From: Actinomycetes bacterium
GTDB lineage: Bacteria > Actinomycetota > Acidimicrobiia > Acidimicrobiales > Microtrichaceae
Assembly: GCA_023437745.1 (NCBI GenBank)
Contig: JAEZFI010000199.1
Location: 1-10,959, forward strand
DNA length: 10,959 nt
Direction: 5' to 3'
Shown here piece after piece: positions 1-5,506 of this stretch (the stretch's first letter is position 1; every line of letters begins with the position of its first letter). The notes beneath the pieces were generated by a model that was not told where the DNA came from, searched no databases, and saw only the letters and a program-made list of their open reading frames with translations. The position numbers were made by a program, and so were the translations under genes.

Positions 1-37
1 GCGCTGGCCCCGGCGGCGCCGGCCGAGATGCGGTCGC

Positions 38-640
38 CTACTTGACGGTCAACTCGGCGAACATGCCCTGCGTGAAGTGCGGAGGTCCGTCGCCACCCTC
101 CACCTGCGGTGGCCCGTCCGTCGCCTCCTGCGCCGCTGCCATGTAGGCCTCCGGGTTCACACCGGTCGGGATCGCGCACACCACGATGTACCGACCCGGC
201 TCGGTGAGCGTGCCGTCGCCGACCACGGGCCCGGGCACGTCGGTCTGACCCGGCAACGCGAGGATCACGGTCCCGGGCTCGGAGCTCGAGATCGCCGCCT
301 GCTCCTCCTCGGGGAGCGCGATGAGCTCGTCCACCGAGCGCGTCTCGTCGTCGTTCAGGCGGATCGCCACGAACTCGTGCAGCTCCGACTCCGATGCGTT
401 CGTGAGCGAGAGCTTCGTGCCGGCGTCCACCGAGCTCGGGAGGTCGACGAACTCGTAGTCCTTCGCCTGGACGGTCACCGTGTCGCCGGCGGGCTCGTCG
501 CCGGCGGTCGTGGTGGTCTCGTCGTCGGCAACCGTCGTGCCCGTGGTGTCGCCGGCGTCGTCGTCATCGTCGCCGCAACCGGCGAGGAGCAGTGCCCCGC
601 AGATCGCCACGGCGCAGCCGCGTCGGAATGTTGCTCGCAT
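38..640 (-). CDS. cupredoxin-like secreted lipoprotein
   Basis: A 200-residue protein that is probably an extracytoplasmic, membrane-anchored copper/electron-transfer protein. The ATG at 640 is chosen because an AAGGGGGG Shine-Dalgarno lies just upstream and the start gives a clean lipoprotein signal: Arg-rich N-terminus, hydrophobic stretch, then lipobox LLAGC with Cys22 as lipidation site. Residues 23-53 are an Asp/Thr-rich linker. Residues 54-200 resemble a cupredoxin beta-barrel: His88 in LHEF, Cys155 in VVCAIPTG, then His188 and Met193 in PHFTQGM. That is the His...Cys...His...Met order of type 1 copper sites. Unlike plastocyanin or azurin, where Cys and His lie a few residues apart, 32 residues separate Cys155 from His188. 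Copper binding is inferred; a structural cupredoxin-fold protein without copper is the alternative. It is divergent from the phosphatase gene and in no evident operon. Confidence 0.85.
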   Translation of the reverse strand: MRATFRRGCAVAICGALLLAGCGDDDDDAGDTTGTTVADDETTTTAGDEPAGDTVTVQAKDYEFVDLPSSVDAGTKLSLTNASESELHEFVAIRLNDDETRSVDELIALPEEEQAAISSSEPGTVILALPGQTDVPGPVVGDGTLTEPGRYIVVCAIPTGVNPEAYMAAAQEATDGPPQVEGGDGPPHFTQGMFAELTVK

Positions 641-659
641 GGTGTTCCCCCCTTGAGAT

Positions 660-680
660 GAGCGCCTCGACTCAGCGCTC
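660..680. repeat. 6-bp inverted repeat in lipoprotein leader
   Basis: GAGCGC (660-665) and GCGCTC (675-680) form a perfect inverted repeat with a 9-base loop. It lies 19 bases upstream of the lipoprotein start codon, between that gene's ribosome binding site and its candidate -10 box. It could be an operator or a leader hairpin. It is short enough to occur by chance in this GC-rich DNA. Confidence 0.25.
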
Positions 681-689
681 GCAGCCCGG

Positions 690-695
690 ACACTA
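690..695 (-). promoter_or_regulatory. candidate -10 box for lipoprotein gene
   Basis: Read on the minus strand this is TAGTGT, matching the actinobacterial TANNNT -10 pattern about 50 bases upstream of the lipoprotein ATG. It would leave a leader of roughly 40 bases containing the Shine-Dalgarno and the 660-680 inverted repeat. No convincing -35 box is visible. It is one of few AT-containing hexamers in the divergent gap. Confidence 0.3.
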
Positions 696-763
696 CCGAC
701 GGGTTCCGCAGCGTGACGGGATGACGGCTCGCGCCGGGCGGAGGTCGGGCGACGGCGTGCCGC

Positions 764-776
764 TACGGTGTCGCCC
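764..776 (+). promoter_or_regulatory. candidate leaderless promoter of the phosphatase gene
   Basis: TACGGT at 764-769 fits the TANNNT -10 consensus and is followed after seven bases by the GTG at 777. That geometry puts transcription and translation starts on the same base, as in leaderless actinobacterial mRNAs. No Shine-Dalgarno sits before either possible GTG (768 or 777), which favours the leaderless reading. No clear -35 is visible. Confidence 0.4.
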
Positions 777-1250
777 GTGACCGTGTTCCTCGTCCGGCAT
801 GCGTCCGCAGGATCCCGCAACGAGGGCTCCCCCACCGACGCGGAGCGAGCGCTCGACGTCACAGGTCGCGAGCAGGCCGACCGCCTCGTGGCGCTGCTCG
901 CGGAGCACGACGTCCGCCGGATTCTCAGCAGCCCGGCCCTCCGCTGCATCCAGTCGGTCCAACCGCTCGGCGCTGCGCACGGGGTGGACGTCGAGGTCCA
1001 CGAGGACCTCTTCGAGGGGACTTCGGTCGAGGACGCCTGGGAGCTGCTCGAGTGGGCGGCGCACCAGGAGGGCGACGTCGTGCTGTGCAGCCACGGCGAC
1101 CTCATCCCGGAGCTCGTGCGTCGCGCCCAGCTGCGCGGGATGGAGATCCCCGGGAAGTCGGGCTGCTCGAAGGGCTCGGTGTGGGAGCTGCGCTGGGACG
1201 GCGAACGGTTCGACTGCGGCATCTACACGCCGGTGAAGGCCCACGCCTGA
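777..1250 (+). CDS. SixA-type histidine phosphatase
   Basis: A 157-residue protein of the histidine phosphatase (phosphoglycerate mutase-like) superfamily, close in length to E. coli SixA. Catalysis in this family goes through a phospho-histidine. The expected residues are present: Arg7-His8 in FLVRHAS, Arg56 in SSPALR, acidic Glu80 in DLFEG, and the second His106 in CSHGD. The protein should be cytosolic, as no signal peptide or membrane segment is seen. The GTG at 777 is preferred over the in-frame GTG at 768 because it starts the typical TVFLVRH beta-strand and fits the leaderless promoter, but the longer form (three extra residues) is possible. The substrate is unknown; SixA relatives dephosphorylate phosphohistidine proteins, whereas others act on small phosphoesters. 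The gene appears to be a single unit. Confidence 0.88.
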   Translation: MTVFLVRHASAGSRNEGSPTDAERALDVTGREQADRLVALLAEHDVRRILSSPALRCIQSVQPLGAAHGVDVEVHEDLFEGTSVEDAWELLEWAAHQEGDVVLCSHGDLIPELVRRAQLRGMEIPGKSGCSKGSVWELRWDGERFDCGIYTPVKAHA

Positions 1251-1268
1251 CCGTCCGCCGCCCCGCGG

Positions 1269-1303
1269 TGGCAGGATTCGTCAGGAGCTTGGCATTGCTG
1301 CCA
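1269..1303. promoter_or_regulatory. candidate AraC/GlxA-type operator (phased TGGCA sites)
   Basis: TGGCA occurs at 1269-1273 and again at 1290-1294, exactly 21 bases (two helical turns) apart. A third copy lies inverted at 1299-1303 (TGCCA), making a perfect palindrome TGGCA-N4-TGCCA at 1290-1303. The block ends 26 bases before the GlxA-family gene's GTG, so it would overlap its promoter and suggests autoregulation. The first site, TGGCAGGATT, agrees at 9 of 10 positions with TGGCSNGWWY, the reported site of Streptomyces AdpA, which has the same DJ-1 plus AraC architecture. Binding is inferred from pattern and position. Confidence 0.45.
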
Positions 1304-1329
1304 GGGACGCACCGGTCCACGATGACGTC

Positions 1330-2325
1330 GTGCAACAGCGCCGGACCGTCGTCGCCGTCGTCTTCGACGGCCTCCAACCCCTCGACGTCGTGGGGCCGCT
1401 CGAGGTCCTCCATCGGGCGACGCAGCAGCTGACCGAGGCCGGACGCCCGGGCGCGGGCTACGACGTGGTGCTCGCCTCGCTCGACGGGGCACCCGTCACC
1501 TCGGACAGCGGCCTCACCCTCGGGGTGCACCGCTCGTTGCGGTCGATCGTCGCCGACGACACCCCCGTCGACACGCTCCTGATCGCCGGTGGCTACGGCG
1601 TGCAGCAGGAGGCGCAGCGGCCCGAGATGCTCGCGGCGGTCACCGCGCTCGCCGATCGGGCTCGCCGAGTCGCGGGCGTCTGCTCGGGCGCGTTCATCCT
1701 CGGCGCAGCCGGGCTCCTCGACGGGCACCGTGCCGTCACGCACTGGTCGCGCTGCGACCTCCTGGCCGACCTCTTCCCCGACGTCGACGTCGACCCCGAT
1801 CCGATCTTCATCCGCGACGGCAAGATCTGGACGTCCGCGGGTGTGACCGCCGGGATGGATCTGACGCTGGCCCTCGTCGAGGACGACCACGGGGTGACCG
1901 TCGCGCACGAGACGGCCTCGTTCCTCGTCATGTTCACCCGGCGGCCCGGCGGGCAGAGCCAGTTCTCGGCGGCGATGCGCAGCTCGTGGGCCGAGCGACC
2001 GCGCATCCGCGAGCTGCAGGGCTGGATGGCCGACCACCTCGACGAGGACCTGACGGTCCAGCGCCTCGCCGAGCGCGCCGGCATGAGCGAGCGCAACTTC
2101 GCCCGCGTGTTCCGCGCGGAGTGCGGCACGACCCCGGGCGAGTACGTCGAGGCGCTCCGACTCGAGGCCGCCAAGCAGCTCCTGGAGCGGTCCGACCTCT
2201 CCGTCGAGACGATCGCTCGCCGCGTCGGCCTCTCGGGCGCCGCCATCCTCCACCGCCTGTTCCAGCGCCGCCTCGGCGTCACCCCCGGGACCTACCGACG
2301 CCACTTCTCGGCTGCGCTCACCTGA
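1330..2325 (+). CDS. GlxA-family transcriptional regulator (DJ-1/PfpI + AraC HTH)
   Basis: A 331-residue regulator with two parts. Residues 6-190 form a DJ-1/PfpI (class I glutamine amidotransferase-like) domain, with DVVGP near residue 20, the nucleophile elbow VCSGAFILG around Cys118, and His138 in THW. Residues 222-327 form an AraC-type DNA-binding domain with two helix-turn-helix motifs: LTVQRLAERAGMS near 241-253, and SVETIARRVGLSG near 291-303 followed by FQRRLGVTPGTYRRHF. The family includes AdpA, CdhR and ArgR-type regulators; the DJ-1 part usually dimerises or senses a ligand. The GTG at 1330 is the start that yields the first beta-strand; there is no Shine-Dalgarno, so a leaderless mRNA is possible (CACGAT six bases upstream is a weak -10). 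It is followed by a paralogous free DJ-1 gene, its likely partner or target. The effector is unknown. Confidence 0.93.
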   Translation: MQQRRTVVAVVFDGLQPLDVVGPLEVLHRATQQLTEAGRPGAGYDVVLASLDGAPVTSDSGLTLGVHRSLRSIVADDTPVDTLLIAGGYGVQQEAQRPEMLAAVTALADRARRVAGVCSGAFILGAAGLLDGHRAVTHWSRCDLLADLFPDVDVDPDPIFIRDGKIWTSAGVTAGMDLTLALVEDDHGVTVAHETASFLVMFTRRPGGQSQFSAAMRSSWAERPRIRELQGWMADHLDEDLTVQRLAERAGMSERNFARVFRAECGTTPGEYVEALRLEAAKQLLERSDLSVETIARRVGLSGAAILHRLFQRRLGVTPGTYRRHFSAALT

Positions 2326-2340
2326 TCGCCGGGCCAGCTC
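2321..2340 (+). repeat. 20-base direct repeat, copy 1
   Basis: The sequence CCTGATCGCCGGGCCAGCTC includes the stop codon of the GlxA-family gene. It matches copy 2 (2396-2415) at 19 of 20 bases, 75 bases away. CTGCGCT upstream of each copy (2312, 2377) is also shared, with a 10-base offset. This suggests a degenerate local duplication or two copies of a dispersed intergenic element. Confidence 0.7.
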
Positions 2341-2384
2341 CCCTCAGGCTCGGCCTCGTTCCTCGGCCTTCTTCGACTGCGCTA

Positions 2385-2408
2385 CCCGGCGTCCGCCTGA
2401 TCGCCGGG
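2385..2408. repeat. 7-bp inverted repeat between GlxA and DJ-1 genes
   Basis: CCCGGCG (2385-2391) and CGCCGGG (2402-2408) form a perfect GC stem with a 10-base loop. The right arm lies inside copy 2 of the direct repeat. No T-run follows, so a classical intrinsic terminator is unlikely; a weak attenuator or operator is possible, as is chance in GC-rich DNA. Confidence 0.35.
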
Positions 2409-2415
2409 CCAACTC
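2396..2415 (+). repeat. 20-base direct repeat, copy 2
   Basis: The sequence CCTGATCGCCGGGCCAACTC matches copy 1 (2321-2340) except for G to A at the 17th base. It ends 26 bases before the DJ-1 gene start. The 116-base gap holding both copies shows no credible small gene and no clear promoter. Confidence 0.7.
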
Positions 2416-2441
2416 TCCACACCACCCACCAGGAGTCCGAC

Positions 2442-3116
2442 ATGACCACCGTCGCCATCGCCCTCTACCCCGAGTTCACCAGCCTCGACGCCATGGGGCC
2501 GTACCAGGTCCTCCAGCACGTGCCGGGAGCCGAGGTCCGGTTCGTCGCCGAGCGCACCGGACTGCTGCGGGACGACTGCGGCGCGCTCCGCATCGACGTC
2601 GGCGCGACCTTCGACGACGTCACGCAGCCCGACATCGTCGTGGTCCCGGGCGGCACGATCACCCGCACCATGGCCCACGCCGGGCACCCCCTCGTGGAGT
2701 GGGTGCGCGCCGTCCACCCCACCACGACGTGGACGACGTCGGTCTGCACCGGCGCCCTCATCCTCGGGGCGGCCGGGGTGCTCGACGGCCTGGACGCCAC
2801 GACCCACTGGTGCGCCTACGACGATCTCGCCCGACTCGGCGCCCACCCGACGGAGCTACGGGTGGTGCGTCGGGGGAAGGTCGTGACCGGAGCGGGCGTG
2901 AGCGCCGGCATCGACATGGCGCTCACCCTCGTCGAGGAGATGGCGAGCAGCGACGTCAGCGAGGCCATCCAGCTCGCGATCGAGTACGACCCGCAACCTC
3001 CCCACGACCGCGGGGCGCCGTCGAAGGCACGCCCCGAGATCCTCGAGCTGGTGTCCGCCATCAACGCTCAGGCGCTGGAGGCGCTCCGATCCTCGACACC
3101 CCAAGGGGACTCGTAG
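2442..3116 (+). CDS. DJ-1/PfpI-family protein, isonitrile hydratase-like
   Basis: A 224-residue single-domain DJ-1/PfpI protein. AGGAG at 2431-2435 supports the ATG at 2442. Asp16 in SLDAMGP, the nucleophile elbow VCTGALILGAAG with Cys102-Thr103, and His122 in TTHW match the Asp/Cys/Thr set used by Pseudomonas isonitrile hydratase InhA, which hydrates isonitriles to N-substituted formamides. The exact substrate here is not provable. It is plainly a paralogue of the N-terminal half of the upstream regulator (shared LILGAAG-LDG-THW core and a SAG[IM]D[ML] stretch near residue 153). The 116-base spacing and common strand suggest a regulator-enzyme pair. The C-terminal tail after about residue 185 is extra and polar. 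Its last 16 codons overlap, tail-to-tail, the 3' end of the saccharopine dehydrogenase-family gene. Confidence 0.9.
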   Translation: MTTVAIALYPEFTSLDAMGPYQVLQHVPGAEVRFVAERTGLLRDDCGALRIDVGATFDDVTQPDIVVVPGGTITRTMAHAGHPLVEWVRAVHPTTTWTTSVCTGALILGAAGVLDGLDATTHWCAYDDLARLGAHPTELRVVRRGKVVTGAGVSAGIDMALTLVEEMASSDVSEAIQLAIEYDPQPPHDRGAPSKARPEILELVSAINAQALEALRSSTPQGDS

Positions 3117-4291
3117 TCACCGGCGAGCAGATCGAGGAACGGGCGCGAGGGCATCGCCTCGGGACCGAGGACCCCGGCGCCCGACCACTCACCACCGGCG
3201 ATCAGCTCCAGCGCGACGGCCGGGCAGATCGCGGTCTGCCACACCACGGCCTGGGCACCGTCGCGCCGCAGCGTCTCGGCGTTGTCGACGATGTGGTGCA
3301 GGTACACCTCCCGTGGAGCACCGTCGCGCCCGGTGCCCTTCACCCACGTGCCGGCGCAGGTCGCTCCGGTGATCGCCTCGCTGAGGGCCGCCGGGTCGGG
3401 GAGGCAGGCCGCCACCACGTCCCGGGGCGACACGAGCTGACCCCGAACGCTCACCTCGTCGGTCCGGTCCAGGCCGAGCTGGTGGAGCGTCCGCAGGACG
3501 TCGATGAACTCCTCACCGAGCCCGTACTTGAAGGTCACGCGGTTGCAGTCGATCCACCTGGGGACGAGGAGGACCTCCTCGTGCTCCACGTTCACGCACT
3601 CCACCGGACCGATGCCGCCGGGGAAGACGAAGGTCTCCGGCTCGCTGAACGGCTCGGTGGTGTACCAGCCGCGCTCCCGCTCCCAGATCACGGGCGGGTT
3701 CAGGCACTCCTCGATCGTCGTCCAGATCGAGAACGTCGGCGCGAAGTCGTAGCCCGCGACGACCATGTTCGATCCGTCGCGCACCCCGATCTCGTCGATC
3801 GTCTCGAACAGCTCGTCCGCTGCGTGGCGGGCGAACACGTCGGCCAGGCCCGGCTCGACCCCCATCCCCACGAGGGCGAGCAACCCCCGGGCCTCCCAGT
3901 CGGCGGACCGGGCGAACTGCTCGTCACCGAGCATCACCCCGGGCCGCGAGTTCGGCTCGGTGGGGTGCGGACGCGATAGGGACATCGCCATGTCGACGTA
4001 GGTGACGCCGGTCTCGTAGCACGCGTCGAAGATCGGCATCACGAACCGCGGGTCCGCCGCGTTCAGCACGGCGGTGGCGCCGCACCCGCGGATCGCCTGC
4101 GCCACCGCGCCCGTGTCGGAGGCGTCGACCACCGCCGCCGAGCACCGTGCGTCGCCCGCGTGGTCGACCGCGCGCCGGGCTCGGGCCTCGTCGATGTCGG
4201 CCACCACCATCGCCTCGAAGAACGACCGGCGCGCGACGATCGCCGCGAAGGCGGACCCCACGCCGCCGGCCCCGATCACGAGGATGCGCAT
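3068..4291 (-). CDS. saccharopine dehydrogenase-family oxidoreductase
   Basis: A 407-residue protein. The N-terminal Rossmann fold starts immediately (ILVIGAGGVGSAFA, glycines 7, 9, 10, 12), with Asp32 at the end of the second strand, which usually favours NAD(H). NAADP near 77-81 and GMGVEPGLADVFA (142-154) fit the family, and the end (RPFLDLLAGDY...WGVEDR) resembles other members, so the gene looks full length. Relatives reduce or oxidise C-N bonds in lysine, carboxynorspermidine or related amino-acid metabolism; neighbours give no substrate clue. The ATG at 4291 has no Shine-Dalgarno but lies six bases after a TAGCCT -10, consistent with leaderless expression. It follows the CcmI-like gene by 32 bases on the same strand and could also receive read-through from it. 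The last 49 bases overlap the convergent DJ-1 gene. Confidence 0.88.
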   Translation of the reverse strand: MRILVIGAGGVGSAFAAIVARRSFFEAMVVADIDEARARRAVDHAGDARCSAAVVDASDTGAVAQAIRGCGATAVLNAADPRFVMPIFDACYETGVTYVDMAMSLSRPHPTEPNSRPGVMLGDEQFARSADWEARGLLALVGMGVEPGLADVFARHAADELFETIDEIGVRDGSNMVVAGYDFAPTFSIWTTIEECLNPPVIWERERGWYTTEPFSEPETFVFPGGIGPVECVNVEHEEVLLVPRWIDCNRVTFKYGLGEEFIDVLRTLHQLGLDRTDEVSVRGQLVSPRDVVAACLPDPAALSEAITGATCAGTWVKGTGRDGAPREVYLHHIVDNAETLRRDGAQAVVWQTAICPAVALELIAGGEWSGAGVLGPEAMPSRPFLDLLAGDYESPWGVEDRSASSA

Positions 4292-4297
4292 CGCCGG

Positions 4298-4327
4298 AGG
4301 CTACGCCCCGACCCCCGCGGACGTCAG
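4298..4327 (-). promoter_or_regulatory. candidate leaderless promoter of the saccharopine dehydrogenase-family gene
   Basis: On the minus strand, CTGACG (4322-4327, four of six matches to TTGACA) is followed after 18 bases by TAGCCT (4298-4303, TANNNT -10), then exactly six bases and the ATG. Transcription would start on the A of the start codon. The -35 overlaps the stop codon of the CcmI-like gene. This would let the gene be expressed independently of the ccm operon. Confidence 0.45.
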
Positions 4328-5505
4328 GAGGGGGTCGTCGTCGTGGTGGTCGAGAGGACGCTGGAGAGGACGCTGCGGAGCTCGCTGGCCTCGCCGTCGA
4401 ACAGCGCGGAGGGCCGCCGGCCGGTGGCCTCCATGGCGACCACGTCCTCGACGGCGCCCGAGGTGTCGCCGGTCGCGAACCGCAGCACCGACCGCAGGAG
4501 CAGCGACGAGGGATCGCCCGGCGCCACGGTGACCGCCCGGTCCAACCCGGCGAGGGCCGACGGCGCCTCGTCCCGCGCCAGCATCCGGTACACGAACGCC
4601 GCCCGGGTCTGCAGCGCGTCGACCTGGTCCGGTCGGGCCGCCAGCACGCGGTCGAAGCACGCCAGCCGTTCCTCGAAGCCCTCCGGCACCGAGCCTGCCG
4701 GCACGGTCGTCGACGCCGTCGAGGACTCGCGGAGGAAGCGCTGGGCCTCGAGCCAGCACTGCTGCACCTCGGGGTCGAGCCGCCCGAACGCCACCTCCGT
4801 GGCGAGGCCCATGTCGTTCATCGTGAGCAGGAGGCTCTGCGGCGGGTTCAGCGAGTAGAGGGTGTCCAGCTCCGTCTGCGCCGTGGTGAAGTCGCCACGG
4901 TCCTTCGCCACCACCGCACGGAACACCCGCACGTCGGGGTAGGACGGGTCGAGCTCGACGACGCGGTCGAAGTCCACCATGGCGGCGTCCAGCTCATCGA
5001 GCCGCACCTTCGCCCAGCCCCGGTAGGTGAGCGCCTCGACGCTGTCCGGCTCGTCCTCGAGGATGGCGTCGTAGCACTCGACGCCCTTCTCCGGCTCGCT
5101 GAACGCCAGCGGCTGGCACTCCGCCAGGCGACCTCTGCTGGTCGACGCCGACCCGGTGAGGCCGGTGGTCCGTGAGCGGTTCCCCACCGATCCTGCGAGC
5201 AGCCAGCCGGCGGCCGAGGCGATGAGCACGACGACGACCACCCAGCCCACGATCCGCCGTCCCGACGGGCCGGTCCGGGTGGCGGCGACGACCGCCGCGT
5301 GGCCCTCGATGGCCCGGATGGTCTCGGCGGCCCGCGCCGTGTAGTCGGCACGCAGGACGGCGTAGTCCGTCTCGTCCACGTCACCGGCCGCGTGCTCCGC
5401 GTCGAGGTCCTCGATCGAGCGGAGCAGGTGGTCGCGCTCCTCCTCGAGCCGAGCGAGCTCGTCGGGGTCCAGGCGCGGGCGGGCGCCGTCGACGGGTGCC
5501 GCCAC
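4324..5505 (-). CDS. ccmI: CcmI-like membrane TPR protein of cytochrome c maturation
   Basis: A 393-residue protein and the last gene of the ccm operon. The GTG at 5505 lies one base after the ccmH stop and has a GGAGGG Shine-Dalgarno inside the ccmH 3' end. Residues 12-70 are a charged helical segment (LARLEEERDHLLRSIEDLD..., then DYAVLRADY) typical of the cytosolic part of CcmI/CcmH-fusion proteins. Residues about 85-104 are one membrane helix, and the remainder is TPR-like and presumably outside. In System I, CcmI captures apocytochrome c and presents it to CcmF/H. Two related modules are visible: CYDAILEDEPDSVEAL at 144-159 and CFDRVLAARPDQVDAL at 283-298. Four extracytoplasmic cysteines (130, 144, 250, 283) are present. 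The protein ends in a Thr6 tail. The assignment rests on architecture and operon position; similarity to proteobacterial CcmI is limited. Confidence 0.75.
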   Translation of the reverse strand: MAAPVDGARPRLDPDELARLEEERDHLLRSIEDLDAEHAAGDVDETDYAVLRADYTARAAETIRAIEGHAAVVAATRTGPSGRRIVGWVVVVVLIASAAGWLLAGSVGNRSRTTGLTGSASTSRGRLAECQPLAFSEPEKGVECYDAILEDEPDSVEALTYRGWAKVRLDELDAAMVDFDRVVELDPSYPDVRVFRAVVAKDRGDFTTAQTELDTLYSLNPPQSLLLTMNDMGLATEVAFGRLDPEVQQCWLEAQRFLRESSTASTTVPAGSVPEGFEERLACFDRVLAARPDQVDALQTRAAFVYRMLARDEAPSALAGLDRAVTVAPGDPSSLLLRSVLRFATGDTSGAVEDVVAMEATGRRPSALFDGEASELRSVLSSVLSTTTTTTPS

Positions 5506-5506
5506 G

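Noticed and set aside
10..22. CCGGCG-G-CGCCGG palindrome at the left edge as a terminator for the lipoprotein gene.
   Set aside because: The realistic stem is only about four base pairs, there is no T-run, and too little flanking sequence is present to judge.
38..1222. The lipoprotein frame is open upstream to 1222, giving a 394-residue protein.
   Set aside because: The upstream part is Ser/Arg-rich, runs antisense to the phosphatase gene and lacks a start signal. The ATG at 640 has a Shine-Dalgarno and a proper lipoprotein signal peptide.
1102..2304. A 400-codon minus-strand frame opposite the GlxA-family regulator.
   Set aside because: It is a shadow of the regulator; the plus strand encodes clear DJ-1 and AraC motifs.
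2385..2408. The GC inverted repeat as an intrinsic terminator between the regulator and the DJ-1 gene.
   Set aside because: No T-run follows on either strand and the loop is 10 bases; kept only as an inverted repeat.
2699..3979. A 426-codon plus-strand frame across the DJ-1 3' end and the saccharopine dehydrogenase-family gene.
   Set aside because: It is out of frame with the DJ-1 gene and antisense to the dehydrogenase; the translation is low complexity without a domain.
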